A stretch of DNA of 64,000 nt from the NCBI GenBank assembly GCA_014058105.1, contig JACGCM010001948.1, forward strand, positions 4,464,001-4,528,000, given 5' to 3'. Below are positions 9,235 through 20,292 of this stretch, piece by piece (position 1 is the first letter of the stretch; each line of letters starts with the position of its first letter). Made by a program: the position numbers and the translations under genes. Below the pieces are notes generated by a model. It was not told the DNA's origin and did no database searches. It worked only from the letters and a program-made list of their open reading frames with translations. The stretch comes from Kingdonia uniflora (lineage: Eukaryota > Streptophyta > Magnoliopsida > Ranunculales > Circaeasteraceae).

Positions 9235-10294
9235 GGCTGAAGCTAAGGAAGATTTTTACTATATGTGGAGATTTTACCACATTGTCTTGACAGGCGAGCA
9301 ACGTTGGGTTTATCTCTGTCTCCTTGTGGAAGACAAGGTTGGGGAGACAGATGCGAGGATCGGTATAACTGTGGGGCAGTTGTGCTGATGTTTTGCATAT
9401 AATTGGATTATAAGGCCGAGCATCTCTACCAACTCTACGGATGTGGTGGTTATAGAAGGGGTAGTGGTGGTAGTGGAGGAGGAAGTCGGAGAATGGAAAT
9501 CTGCTTTTATACTTCCATTGTTTCTTGGCGCTAAGAAGACCTTTTGTTTGTAGAGTGGGTTCAAGCACTGAGTCCTTTACTTTCATGCCCAGACTTCATC
9601 CAAACCGAGTTTCTGGTCAGAGTAAGATGGTGTGAAAGAAGAAGGACCTATGGTGACTTATAATACTTGCTTTACATAAGAAGATTCTTAGAGTGAAACA
9701 TCACTGAAGTCAAATTAACTGGAGGATTTGATATTTTGGGGTGCCTGAAAGACCTAATATCTGTAAAATACTTAAAAAACTTGTTATCTGTAAAGTACCT
9801 GATTTCAGAGTACTTGAAAGACTTGTTATTATTAAAGTATCTAAAAGATTTGTTATCTGTAAAGTACCTGTAATTTGTATTCAAGATGAATAAAATTTGT
9901 TATCCAAACTCTGTGTTGATATAAAATAGAATAACTCTAGAAATCGGGCTATGAATAATTCGAATACTTTCAAATATAGGATGAAATGAAATGCATGAGA
10001 TTAGAATTTACAACTTTTTGTAATAATAGAGTTGTAACATGAAATTTGTGTGGGGTTAAAATTTTATTAGGAGGGAAAGAAAATGGTAGAAGTGCCAGAA
10101 TGGAAATTCGATCTCAAGGAGGTCATTCCAGAATATTAGATTTGGAAAGAATAAGCTCGATATGAAATAAGATAAAATGACAGAGGTCGATAGGGAGTGA
10201 TATGTTCAAATAACTTTTCTCAAGATACTAGGGTTTTTGTTACGAGATAATAGGATAATATCACGAGCTGTAGGGAATTCACAGCAAAAAAAAG
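9235..10294 (+). pseudogene. E1 antisense gene, first exon (right part) and leader
   Basis: The frame from 1593 resumes here and runs to a TGA near 9386, with WRFYHIVLTGEQ and CLLVEDKV. E3 has VRFHYLLTFEAE and HLLAEEAV at 18931-19020, so this short protein or exon is conserved. From 9400 to 10294 I see no conserved coding; it includes a 27-bp repeat near 9752-9876 and a TATA-like TATAAAT at 10295. Confidence 0.45.
9752..9876. repeat. Short tandem repeat, about 27 bp
   Basis: Units resemble AAGTATCTAAAAGATTTG plus TTATCTGTA. Three copies with the full TTGTTATC or TTTGTTATC core are visible, with a 15-bp interruption holding TACCTGATTTCAG. The related words GTTATCTGTAAAG and CTGTAAAG occur at the matching place in E3 (about 19366-19391). 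Confidence 0.6.
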
Positions 10295-10342
10295 TATAAA
10301 TGGGGGGGGGGATAAGTTTTAAACAAGTGGAAGAGGATAAAA

Positions 10343-10680
10343 ATGGTGTGGACTCGGTCGGAGAAAATTCGTTATGCCGCTGAGGGGCGGTTGGCGATAA
10401 AGATAGCTGAAGTGCGGGAATGGATTTTTGGATTGTTGGATTATGATGCTGAACTGCCAGTAGGGGAGTGTCAACTTAAAGGTTTAGATTGGATGGGGAG
10501 AGAACTCGAGTATGAACATCGCTTCTATGAGGAGCTATTTCTGGAAATAATGGTAGATCCTGTAGCTCGAAAAGATGTTGTGAGATTGATTGTTGAAGAG
10601 GAGATCAAACTGGAAGATATGAGGATTACTGGAGGCCAACTGATTGGATGTGGCTCATCAGTGTATCAGGGGTATTTTAG
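10343..10680 (+). pseudogene. E1 antisense gene, MVKARS-type exon
   Basis: The exon is open over its whole length here: MVWTRSEKIRYAAEGRLAI, VREWIFGLLDYDAEL, MGRELEYEHRFYEELFLEIM. It aligns with E2 7368-7014 and E3 19967-20292. Its end (GYFR, then GTGCAT) falls where E2 has a clear GTAAGT donor. The exon is acidic and probably helical. Its function is unknown. Confidence 0.65.
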
Positions 10681-10977
10681 GTGCATTTATATGTGAGATA
10701 AATAATGTGAATGAAAAATAGGTGCAGTATGAATGTATGTAATTATATGAGTTTGAATATGAGAATAAAGCTTGAATCGATCCTTTATTGTTATGAGTGT
10801 TATTTGTAACTGTTGTGAAAAATATATTTGTATATTTTTGAAAACTTTGAGAGCTTTGGAAATGACGTCAGTACTTCTATAAGTAGACGAAACAAGAATA
10901 GAAAAAGTAGGGAGCTTCTGATTTTATCCTTTGTGTAAAAGCTATGAAAACCCGAATGCATGTAAGCGTGAGTCATC

Positions 10978-11304
10978 ATGAGTGTGGGGAGGTCAAAGGG
11001 AGATTTAGAAAATAGAGATGAAAATAGAATAATATATAGGGTAAAAGATAATGATGGGAATGTATTTTTATCGAAAAGGTGCAAGATGTCTGACATTGAT
11101 AGTAGAAGGGATGCCTCTGTTCCAAAACTGAGGATAGCCCGTGCGAGGCTCAATAACTGCCAGCAGTTAGTGAGAGAAAATATAAATAATACTTCATCTT
11201 CGTCATTCAAACATTTTGCAACTTCTAAAAACTTAAAGGCCAGCGAGAGGGGAAGGAAAAGAAATAACAGAGAATCTCGTGAGAAGTTAATTGAGAGTGA
11301 TTAA
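10978..11304 (+). pseudogene. E1 antisense gene, basic exon
   Basis: 108 codons, rich in R, K, S and N (MSVGRSKGDLENRDE, KRCKMSDIDSRRD, ERGRKRNNRESREK). A weak counterpart is at 6781-6593 in E2, and E3 has basic sequence at about 20810-20950. Such a segment could be disordered or nucleic-acid binding. This is inference only. Confidence 0.45.
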
Positions 11305-11631
11305 TAGTCAAAGCGTGAGAGAGTTGCAGAAACTAAGTCACAAAGGTGGTTATATAGTAGCGTTGTAAGGGAAAGGTTTGGAACTGCGTCAGACTCATAT
11401 TCTAACATAAAAGGTTAGTAGAGGATTTGTGACGTTTTGCTTTTGAAGATCATATTCTGTGTTAGGCAAATCTAAAATTTACCATTTGCAGTAATCTATA
11501 AAAACCTGTTTGACATATGATATATGAAATATATATGTATATGGGCAATGTATATGTAAACTATAATGATTGATACCTTGACCTGTATGTGGGCCGATCG
11601 TGAAGAGTGTTTGTGTAGGATCAAACCCTCA

Positions 11632-12404
11632 TCTGTAGATCTATAGTTGATATAAAGACTTCACCTGTTAATGAGGCGTCGACCTCTGGTCGATCGGCAG
11701 AGTCCAAGATTGTAATATCTGATAGTGAGGAAGAAGTAGGGGTTAATCAATTTCTAGATTTCCCTAGAATATTGGTAACCTATCCTCCTCGCTCTGATGT
11801 GTTCAAAGAGTTTTGTAAGGCCAAGGATTCTATAGCGGGAAGATGGCATAATTTTGTAAAACATGGTGGTAGGCAATTTAGGAGTTGCACTGTAGCGATT
11901 GGAGATAAATACTTTTTTCTGTTGGCTAATTAGGAGAAGGATAAACGACATAGGGGTTTAGATGAATCGATTTCTATGGAGTATTTTGATGGAAACGTCC
12001 AGGGCGACCTGGCAGAAGGTTTTTTGTGCTACCTACCTCAGTTGGAGTACAGGTTGAGTCTTCCCTCAGCAAAATGGATTATGAACATTATCGGTGCATG
12101 CCCTGTTTAGTTGAACGGGAACATGTGGAAAGTGATAAATATTTGTGAATTTTTGAATAAGTTTTGGGAGGAGGCTGAGAGTGAGAGGAGGATATTTCCT
12201 GAGAATGTTCTGCAGTTTTATGTGGTAAAAAACTTTTCTTCAAGTTGAGGGGCATATTTTTTTACAAGCTCGACTCGCCTCGTTTCTTCGATCTGTATTT
12301 TACAGGTCGACCATGGAATGATAATATGATATGGGTGAAGGGTGAATACCTTTAGAGAGACGATGATGAACCCATGGAACTTCTGTTTAGAACTGTAAAA
12401 AAAA
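11632..12404 (+). pseudogene. E1 antisense gene, conserved middle domain
   Basis: The order of motifs is the same as in E2: DVFKEFCKAKDSIAGRW, FRSCTVAIGDKYFFLLAN, a stop, MNIIGACPV, a stop, LNGNMWKVINICEFLNKFWE, SERRI. Then the frame breaks near 12247, and PWNDN, WVKGEYL and DDEPMEL occur in another frame up to a GTGAGT donor at 12405. Before it lies an acidic serine stretch (IVISDSEEEVG). In all copies the MN.IGACP..LN.N motif is the best kept part. Confidence 0.7.
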
Positions 12405-12489
12405 GTGAGTATAACAATGTATAATGTATAAGATTAATATGTTAAAATTGTATGTTGCTCTGTTGATGATAATGTGTTGTTATTGACAG
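12405..12489 (+). other. Intron of the E1 antisense gene (85 bp)
   Basis: The intron starts GTGAGT and ends TTGACAG. It interrupts the frame between the EPMEL block and the RKESLLD block, exactly where E2 has a 93-bp intron (5305-5213) and E3 an 81-bp intron (22170-22250). E4 has the same acceptor side at 43575. Confidence 0.75.
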
Positions 12490-13496
12490 GTCCTAAATCC
12501 AAGGTGATGAGGAAGGAGTCTTTGTTGGATACAGTTGTTCAGGAAGGGACAAAGCTCGAGGCTGTGCTGAAAGAACTCGGTATTAGCAGAAGAAATGTGC
12601 TAACAGCCGATCTGTGGAAGTTCAAAAATCTCAATCGACGAGGCTAATGACGGGCGCTTATGGCAGCAAGAAGAAGGGAACTAATGGGGAGAGGCGAGTA
12701 AACTTGCCCAAGGCATCTGGAGTGGACTACAGGGGGGGGTATCAGAGTCCACTACGTCAAGTAAGCTAGCTCGAACGTTTCCCAAGAAGTAGATGCTGAA
12801 GCGTGGTTTAACCTCTAGAATCATGGGAAGTGGTGAGGTCGCAGGAAAGGCAAAAAAGAGAAGGGTTGAACCTTCTAAAATGCTGGGGGTGAAGGTCGTT
12901 GAGGATTGATCGGTTGTAGAAGACGAGCTAAAAGAGGTAGAGGAAAGGGCTAGGCTAGCAGCTCTCCATGGGGAGGAGAAGATGAGTAAAATGGTAGGTT
13001 CATATGCTTGAATATGTGACAAAATTTTTGTATTGCGATTCAAGCTAACAATGAGGTCGATTTTGTTTATTTTGTAGGCCGTTTGCCTGATGAAGGGGAT
13101 ATGCCTCGGGGCCGAGGAGGAGAAAGCTGAGCTGAGGAAGGGGAAAGTCGAGCTTGAGAAGAACATAGCTCGATTAAAGGCTGACTTGTTCAAGGAGGGG
13201 AAAAGGCTGGAGGCCCTGAAGTCTTCCCAAGTGGTTGAGATTAACAATCTGCCCGCGGAAATAAGAGTAAATTTGAAGAAGGTGGTAACTGAGCATGATA
13301 GACTCGGGCGCCACCTTATATCAAAGGGGTATTCCGAAGATGAGGTGAATGCCATTATGGTCGACACCAATCTTGAGGAGGATGAAGATGATGAGGTGGA
13401 AGTTGCTGCTATTGGAGTTGTGGATGGTCTAGACGGTGTCTCTCCTCAAACGGTGCGAGACAACCAAGGGGATGACAATGAGCGTCCAGAGGGATA
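12490..13496 (+). pseudogene. E1 antisense gene, RKES exon and first coiled-coil exon
   Basis: The first exon (12490-12993) has RKESLLDTVVQEGTKLEAVL followed by a frame-broken lysine-rich linker (KAKKRRVEPSKM). A GTAGGT donor at 12994 and a TTTTGTAG acceptor at 13077-13078 mark an intron. The second exon (13079-13496) is charged and heptad-like (AEEEKAELRKGKVELEKNIA), with DRLGRHLISKGYSEDEV, and ends in an acidic tail. Confidence 0.65.
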
Positions 13497-13623
13497 AAAT
13501 GGGAAGGTAGAGTAGAATATTGATTATGTAATTGTACGAATGGTTTTTGCAATGTTGTAAACTGATGAGATATTGTCTGATTAAATTTTGTAGGCCAAGT
13601 TGCTCTTGTAAACCTTATTGTAG

Positions 13624-13722
13624 GAACTTAAGGACATGCGCCTCAGAATAAAAGATTTAGAGACTGAGTTCTCTAAGGAGAGAGATGCCTCAGCGTCCTT
13701 GTTGTCTTCGCAAGCGGAGCTG
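13624..13722 (+). pseudogene. E1 antisense gene, short coiled-coil exon
   Basis: The acceptor TTATTGTAG is followed by ELKDMRLRIKDLETEFSKER. E4 has the same exon at 48879 (ELSELRVIIEALKKELTKEK) behind TAATGTGTAG. Between 13723 and 14075 I see no coding; it is probably an intron that has gathered AT-rich sequence. Confidence 0.6.
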
Positions 13723-14075
13723 TAGGTTATAATAGAGTAAGAAATATTTAACTTGCATGCTTCATTAGTATAGAGCTACAAAGTAATAAATAGAGTATAG
13801 AGACATACCAAAAACCTATTATCGGTTCAGGGGCAATGGTACTGAAATTGTGCACAGGAAATTTCAAAGTATTGACAAATTAAAATATAGAGAATGTCTA
13901 CCTTAGACTTGAAAGTATGTGTTATTGATCATCCATCTGAGACTGTACTTTGATCTTAAGTTTAGAAGTAGTTTCACACAGTAGATATCAAAAAATAGAT
14001 ATTTTGTTAGAAATGAGATATGTGTTGAATGAGTATTCTAAATCGAACTTGATATATTGTATCTATAATGTGCAG

Positions 14076-15458
14076 GCCGAATTGGAATCAGCTCACTCGA
14101 GCGAAGATGAGGTATGCCAATATAACCAGGAATTTATGGAGAAGTTTGATATGATGAGAGAGGCAAATGAAGATAGAGAAGATCAGCATGTAAAGGTACA
14201 CTTTAAATTTATGGAAGCAACCCAAAGTGCTGTCGACATCGCTTGGAAGATCGAGGAGAAGGATGTTGAAATTAATAAAGGGCAAAAAGAGCTCGCGGAG
14301 ATGATAAAATATGCAGCGAAGCTTGAAAGTCAAAATGATACATTGATGGCAAAGAGTAGGGATTTTGACATGGCTCAATACTGTATATATGCGTTAGAAA
14401 AATCAGAGGAAGGGTTAAGGTTTTCTGTGGCTAGTCTAAAGGACCAAATGATCATCAAAACAAACAATTAGGAGCAAACTCGAGCTGATCTAGTAAATAG
14501 TAGAAACGGGCTGGAGCGATTAAAGAAGAAAATAGTTGAGAAAGATAGTGAGCTGAAGAAAGCTCAAGATGATCTATCTACCTTTGAAGTTGCGGTTGAG
14601 TAGTTGTATACAACTTTACCTGCTAAAGATATGGAGTTTCGGACTGTACAACGGAAGTGTGATGAGTTGAATGAAAGGGTGGCACAATTAAAGGCCGAAT
14701 TGGCACAAACCAATTTGCGTGCTAGAAACACTGAGGCAGGGGAGCACTCGAGGAAGAATAAAAGTGATTCCAAGGTCTCCCTTATTGTAAGGGATGCAGT
14801 CAGCCTATCAGCTTGAATAAGAGAGCTGGAGGGGGATGTAGCTCGAACTCAAGGTCTTGTATGAAAAGGAGTTGAGCGGTTAAGGGAGTATGAAAAGAAG
14901 TTGGATGATGCTCTTTTCAGGGAACAAGGGTTAGGGCGGGTTATCAGAGGGAAGGAAATTTTGATACAGAAGAAAGATAAACTATTACAAAAAACTCTGG
15001 CTGGGGAAGATTTATACAGGGAGATTGAGGTACTTCAAGCTCAGGTGGCAGAGTTGAGGGCAATTAATCAGGCTAAATTAGATAAAGTTGAGAAGAAGGC
15101 GAAAGAGAACATCGCATTCACAGATCGAGTAAACAATAAAATAGAATGACAAAAATAATGGTATAAAAGGTTGTATAATCACCTTCCGGCGGTGAGAGCA
15201 AAATTTTCTAAGGTGGTTATAACTGAGGCATCCCGCTCAAAATTGATAATGGCGGTGATTGCCTATTTTGTAGAGGAGGTAAAAAAGCTTAAGTTAGAAA
15301 GAGATACATTGTTCAACTGTTTGTCAAACAGAAGATGTATTTGCAGAGCTGATATAGATAAAGGAAATTGTATAAACTCTATGGAAACAGATTTAGATTC
15401 TCGACCTGCTGAATTGATAGAGCAGGGCAGGGTTACTGTGATTGCTCGAGCTCGATAA
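14076..15458 (+). pseudogene. E1 antisense gene, long coiled-coil and C-terminal exon
   Basis: One frame runs 461 codons with about six stops and no frameshift, behind a TATAATGTGCAG acceptor. It is rich in E, K, L and A with heptad spacing (ELKKAQDDLSTFEVAVE, CDELNERVAQLKAELAQ, REIEVLQAQVAELRAI), a strong coiled-coil signature. The end is a small conserved domain (IMAVIAYFVEEVKKLKLERD, then CLSNRRC). E3 ends with the same domain (FQRLEKESELVHDI, AQCDMKAIRCEYLG) and so does E4 (IKRIENERDTIHDKM, QCDMHLIRYEYL). Usual functions of coiled coils, such as self-assembly or partner binding, are only possibilities. Confidence 0.75.
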
Positions 15459-15574
15459 TTTATGGTAGGTCAACCTCCTATTGTAGGGAAAGCGCAACTG
15501 ACATCCCAACAGTAGAAAAGACTCTATTGTAGCGGTTGTATATGTAACCTGAAAAAAAGTATCTGTCGCAGACA
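15459..15574. other. E1 spacer start, no feature seen
   Basis: Noncoding bridge between the antisense-gene stop at 15456-15458 and the tandem array. The 3' ends of pol and of the antisense gene converge on this spacer. Confidence 0.5.
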
Positions 15575-16250
15575 TATTGAGAGATAAAAACTAGTTTTAT
15601 ATTTGCATTATCTTATGTCTGGTAGAGTCTTTGATTGAAACTAGTATTACCTTCATTTTAATCACAAAGATTTAATAGAGTCAGCCAAACCAAGTGTTAT
15701 CCTTGTTTTAACTGGTATAATGTCGTAGCCATATTGAGTGAGATGAAAGCTAGTTTTACCTTTGCTTTATCTTATATCTAGTAGAGTCTTTAATTAAAAA
15801 CTAGTATTACCTTTATTTTAATAGCAGAGAATTAGTAAAGTCAGTTAAACCAAGTGTTATCCTTGTTTTAACTGGTATAATATTGCAACCATATTGAGTG
15901 AGATGAAAGCTAGTTTTACCTTTGCTTTATCTTATGTCTGGTAGAGTCTTTGATTGAAAACCAGTATTACCTTCGTTTTAATCGCAGAGATTTAGTAGAG
16001 TTAGTCAAACTAAGCGTTATCCTTGTTTTAACTGGTATTATGTCGTACCCATATTAAGTGAAATAAAAACTAGTTTTACCTTTACTTTATCTTATGTCTG
16101 GTAGAGTCTTTGATTGAAAACTAGTATTACCTTCATTTTAATTATAGGGATTTAGTAGAGTCAGTCAAACCAAGTGTTATCTTTACTTTAGCTGGTATAG
16201 AGGTTGATTAAAAGCTAGTATTACCTATGCTTTAATCTATGTATTGTCTA
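15575..16250. repeat. 160-bp tandem array with 50-60-bp subunits (E1 spacer)
   Basis: The word CTAGTTTTACCTTTGCTTT recurs at 15591, 15750, 15910 and 16070, a period of 159-160. Each 160-bp unit has three related parts, starting for example at 15750 (CTAGTTTTACC), 15801 (CTAGTATTACC) and about 15850 (CCAAGTGTTATCC). A partial unit ends the array near 16205-16250. E4 (50562-50610) and E5 (about 63209-63262, reversed) have one single subunit at the same place. The array therefore arose inside E1 by local amplification. Confidence 0.9.
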
Positions 16251-16430
16251 CAAAGTAGAGGGATGCGTGAGAGAAAAGAAACTTGGAAGTTTTATTAAAT
16301 AGAAAAGGATGTACATTAGATGGAGATGTAAATCTCACTTTTAGAATGGAAAAGGCAAGAAATTGAAATAGAGTAGTGAGAGACTTACCGTCTTAGTCGC
16401 CTAGTATTCCAAGGTTTTGAGATGTGAACT
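16251..16430. other. E1 spacer beyond the array
   Basis: Noncoding. Words such as GAAGTTTTATTAAAT, GTACATTAGATGGAGAT and AAATCTCACTTTTAGAATGG match the spacer of E4 (50640-50720) and, reversed, of E5 (63100-63180). The region probably holds the 3' ends of both converging transcripts. Confidence 0.45.
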
Positions 16431-17694
16431 CCCTTTTTTGTCATGAGGTAATATGATCCCAAGCCTGAGAGACCTGTGATAAGAAATTGACCCTCCTAAT
16501 TGCCTACTAGTTTCCCAGCATGAGGCCCTTTTCTGTGTTGAGAGATTTCTCTGAGGATGAGATCGTCAATTTGGAAGGTACGACTTCTATCTCGTTTATT
16601 GTACGAACTGGCCAGCATATGGTGATATCGACCAAGGTTAGCGATGGCGCATTCCCTTGTCTAATCGATCCAATTGAGGTTGCAGGCCAATTTGAACTCA
16701 TTTTCCTCGTCAGTTAGCTCGTGATCTCTGACTTGATGATGATATTTTGAGGGAATGATGGCTTCGGTACCATATGCAAGGAAGAATAGAGTGCAACCGG
16801 TTGATTGACGTAGAGTGGTACGATATGTCCATAAGACATGAGGAAGTTCTCAAACCCAATTTCCTTATTTCTGTGAATGAAGCCTTTCTTGGGCCCATCC
16901 ATGATGGTTTTGTTGGTGATTTTGGTCTGGCCATTGCCTTGTAGGTAGTAGGGATTGGATGGTGAGTGAATGATATTATGTTGGTTAATGAAAGCTACAA
17001 CTTTTTCTTTAACGAATTATGGCACATTATCAATACGAATTAGGTGGGGGCATCCATACCGAGTAATGATGTATTCCCAGATAAAAGAGGCGACCTCTTC
17101 TTCTTTGCTTCGACAGAGTGGAACTGCCTCTACCCATTTTGTAAAATAATCTGTAGCTACGAGTAGGTGTCGGTGGTTACCTAGAGAATTAGGAAATTTA
17201 CCGACCAGATCAAGTACCCATATTTTGAATGGCCAAAATACCTTACTTGCATGTAGTCTAAGCGCATGGGCGCGTATCATTTGTCCATGTCATTGACATG
17301 TATCACATTTGTGTGAGTACTCTTTCGCTTGCTTATGCATGCCAAGTCAGAATACTCCTTGTGCAATGGCAATGTTTGTGAGTGATCGACCTGCGGCGTG
17401 GGAGCCACCAGTCCCTTTATGTAAATTGCGGAGCATCTCGTCCACTTTCTTTTTGGAGAGGCACTTGAGGCAAATCCCCGTGACTAAACGGTGGTATAAA
17501 TAGCCATTTTGATTTGTGTAGTGCATTGAGTTTGTCGATTAGCTATCGGTACTCCTTTGGATCCGTTGGAAGTGGTCCGCTGCATTTGTTGTCGATACCG
17601 GGGTAGTCTAGGGAGGGCTTTTGCCAATCGGCATCTTCCCCTTTATTGCCCCCAGTGTTGATTGTGTATATAGAAATGCAATCAATGCTGGGGG
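16430..17694 (-). pseudogene. pol: E1 integrase, broken
   Basis: The minus strand first shows INTGGNKGEDADWQKP, the linker after the second RNase H. A degraded zinc-binding part follows (HKCDTCQ survives), then KIWVLDLVGKFPNSLG with the first catalytic Asp, TDYFTKWVEAVPLC, and GCPHLIRIDN with the second Asp. A stop follows, then NPYYLQGNGQTKITNKTIMD, where the catalytic Glu of NGQAE has become Lys. Several frames are used. The copy is separated from its RNase H by E3. Confidence 0.85.
17690..17694. repeat. Target-site duplication of E3, left copy (GGGGG)
   Basis: GGGGG precedes the LTR; the right copy at 38169-38173 reads AGGGG, one mismatch. Setting E3 aside joins the second RNase H of E1 to its integrase linker as in E4 and E5. 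Confidence 0.75.
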
Positions 17695-18420
17695 TGTAAA
17701 AGCCTAATTCCAAGATCTGGACTTAATCGGAATGCTAATAATAACTAACACAATAATTTAGCATATAAAACCTTTGTATAGGTTAAAAACCATAACCTTT
17801 CTTGAGGATTTTTGAAAGAGAGAGATTTTATTGAGAATGCTAGTTATTACAATGAGTACTCTGAATCTATGAAGTTCTGGAGTAGGAATTCCTCTATATA
17901 GATTTGCCTGTCTTTAATCTATAGTTCCCTGGTCCTATTTATAGGTCTCATCATATGACCGTTTGACGACCATTAATATTTTTAATGGTGAACGCAGCAA
18001 AGTAGATGTAAGATATTCTTTGACCAGATGATGTTACTTCCTAACTTTTGTTACTAAACAACGGCTCTATTGATGACTGTATACTTGCGTAAATCAAACT
18101 GTTGTTGTGAAGGTCAAAAGCGATGACTCGAACTAGGGAATATTGAATATGTCTTTAGTAGTATTTCCTGTATGCTGACGGGTTCATGGATGAAGCTTTG
18201 AGTCCAAGATTAGAAATAAGCTATTATAAGACGGCTCTCGACCAATAGCACGAGGAGCCTCATGGATGAGTAGTGTTGGCTGAGAAATTTATGCTGTATT
18301 TGCTTCTTGACGTTGCTGTCTTGAATCTTTTTGTGCTACGTATTCTGTTGGTGAGATTGAAAGTTAGTATGTAGTTCAAAGATGAAGCATAAGTGTGAGA
18401 TACGAAATACGCCGCTACAA
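17695..18420 (-). repeat. E3 3' LTR
   Basis: The LTR runs TGTAAAAGCC to CGCCGCTACA in plus coordinates and aligns along its length with 37429-38168. A TATAAATAG-type box lies on the minus strand at about 17935-17945. Confidence 0.92.
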
Positions 18421-18434
18421 CTACCCCCTCTCAG
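18421..18434 (-). other. E3 polypurine tract
   Basis: On the minus strand CTGAGAGGGGGTAG lies next to the 3' LTR, in the same place as the tracts of E1 and E2. Confidence 0.8.
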
Positions 18435-18761
18435 TCAGCAGTATAAGAAGCCTTACGGGTGAGTGGTGTTGGTTGAAAAGTATCATTAATGTTGTAGTTA
18501 AAATTGGGGAATCATTTCCAATGCATCTTCATAATTATCTTGTTTGTGCCTTTTGGGTTTTCCAGAACCAATGGTTCTAGTCAATGTTTATTGGCATGGG
18601 AAATCCTTCTATCATTGGGAATCTGAAGAGTCTATTTTAAATGTTGATCATAGTATAAAAAGCATTAAGAAGTAAGAGTGGGGAACCAAGTCTTCGTCTC
18701 TGACTCTTTTCTTCTCCATTTTTGACTGTTGTGAATTCTTGACTGTTGAGAGTATAGTGAC

Positions 18762-18900
18762 TATAAAGAATCAATCTCAGGAGTCTAGGATTCGTAGAAA
18801 GATGGAGAAATTGCGTATCCGATACTTTGGATACCAACCACTGCATTTGCCTACACCGATTCCTGTGTTGCCTACCTGTCACTGCATGCCATACAAATAA
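18762..18900 (+). pseudogene. E3 antisense gene, TATA box and first exon
   Basis: TATAAAG at 18762-18768 is followed by ATG 18802 and the conserved start MEKLRIRYFGYQPLHLPTPI, ending in TAA at 18898. A second TATAAAA is at 18654. E1 and E2 share both the protein start and an upstream TATA-like box. Confidence 0.5.
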
Positions 18901-18930
18901 GTGATAGAGGCGGGTAATGATTATTATTAG

Positions 18931-19300
18931 ATGGTACGATTTCACTATCTACTGACATTTGAGGCGGAGTACCGAAATGGGCTTCATTTGCTAGCAGAGG
19001 AGGCTGTTACAACTGAAGATGAAGTGGCAAGCGTTCGTCTGAGGAAGTCTCACCATTATCCTGCTAGTGAATGGGTTCTTTCTAAAAGGAAGGACCTTCC
19101 ATTTGTCTCTAGCATACGGGGTGAGGTTATGGAGGAAAAGGTTGGAGGATACAGATGATCATTTCCTTCCATGGACCATAGATTTTGGCTATGAAGAAGA
19201 TCTTTCATCTATGATTTCTAGTTCTGTTTGTCTCCTGGATCTTGCAACATGGGATCAGGGTTTGGAAGTTACTTCAATTTTTTATCATCTTCTCTGCTGA
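18931..19300 (+). pseudogene. E3 antisense gene, VRFHYLLT segment
   Basis: The frame from 18931 has MVRFHYLLTFEAEYRN and HLLAEEAVTTEDEVASVRL, related to WRFYHIVLTGEQ and CLLVEDKVGETDAR of E1. It likely continued the first exon before stops arose. From 19300 to 19880 I see no conserved coding. Confidence 0.4.
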
Positions 19301-19888
19301 TTCCTGAAAAGTAATTCAAACTGTAACTTTGTAATGTAATCTCCTGTAATTATTAGGGACATTTTGTTATCTGTAAAGCATTCTGTAAAGAAAATTTTGA
19401 ATTAATGAAATAACTTTGTTCTGAGGTCATGACTCTTTGTCAGGAACTTGTCAGTGTAATTTATTGTTTGTAAAATAGGAGTTAGGTATCATGGGGTAAG
19501 GTAGGGAAAATCGAGCTGGTAGGAGTTCTGTGTGTACGAGAGTAAACGGTGGTTATAGCTGGGGTTGAAGATAGCAAAGTTTGAGGAAGTAGTTAGATAT
19601 TTTTTTTCTGTGATCTGTGTGCTTGAACTAGGTGACAAAGTTTTCTGACTTGTGAGAAAGGGTGGGCATTGATCTGTAGGTGGTACTGCTGGATTTGTGT
19701 GATCTTGTGTGTTGCCCTTTTTATATTTGCTCGTAAAAAATTGGAGGAGATATTGCATATTATGGAAAGAATAACCTGTCACAATATTCTGCATTTGATG
19801 TTGATATTATGATGTTTCGTATTGCTTTAAACAATATATCTTTCGACCAAAATAGTGGGGTAATATTTGCAAAGATCTTCCTGGTGGC

Positions 19889-20292
19889 TATAAAATCATG
19901 ACTCTGGCTGTTTTGATTTGCATCTTCTGCAGGGATAATTTTGCGGTGGAGGTGGTGAGTTTATCCATGGAGAGAACTCATGCTCAGCGTGCTAATCAAG
20001 CAGCAGATGGTAACTTTCATATCAATGTTACCAAACTTTGTGAGCTGTATTTTGGCCGACTCCCTTATGATGCCGTATTGCCGGAATGGCCATTGAATCT
20101 GACCGGACTTGGTGAAGAAGGGAAACGTGTCTTTTTTCTGGTGCGACGTATTTTGGAGGTCATTGTTGAGTGCCACGGTGCGGGAACGAACTGTTCAAAA
20201 GCTCACATGTGACAAGATTGTTGAAGAGGATGCCTGGGCAGTAAGAGGGGAGATCATTCTGTGTGGGGAGACGCATCCTTGAGGCTATTTTA
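19889..20292 (+). pseudogene. E3 antisense gene, TATA box and MVKARS-type exon
   Basis: TATAAAA at 19889 is followed by ATG 19967: MERTHAQRANQAADGNFHIN, LPYDAVLPEWPLNLTGLGEE, VRRILEVIVE. After about 20190 the frame shifts. The exon probably ended near 20292, where GGCTATTTTAG matches the E1 exon end GGGTATTTTAG. The YDAVL motif is shared with E2. Confidence 0.55.

Noticed and set aside
9209..9586. Minus-strand frames of 125 and 84 codons at the right border of E2
   Set aside because: They cross the LTR end and TSD and lack homologs in E3; the plus strand has the conserved antisense-gene reading.
10303..10312. G10 run next to a TATA-like box, considered as a G-quadruplex or regulatory site
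   Set aside because: A single homopolymer run without spaced G tracts, unique to this copy and possibly a sequencing artefact.
15575..16250. Regular repeats that could suggest a CRISPR array
   Set aside because: The units are contiguous 160-bp repeats without unique spacers, in plant retroelement DNA.
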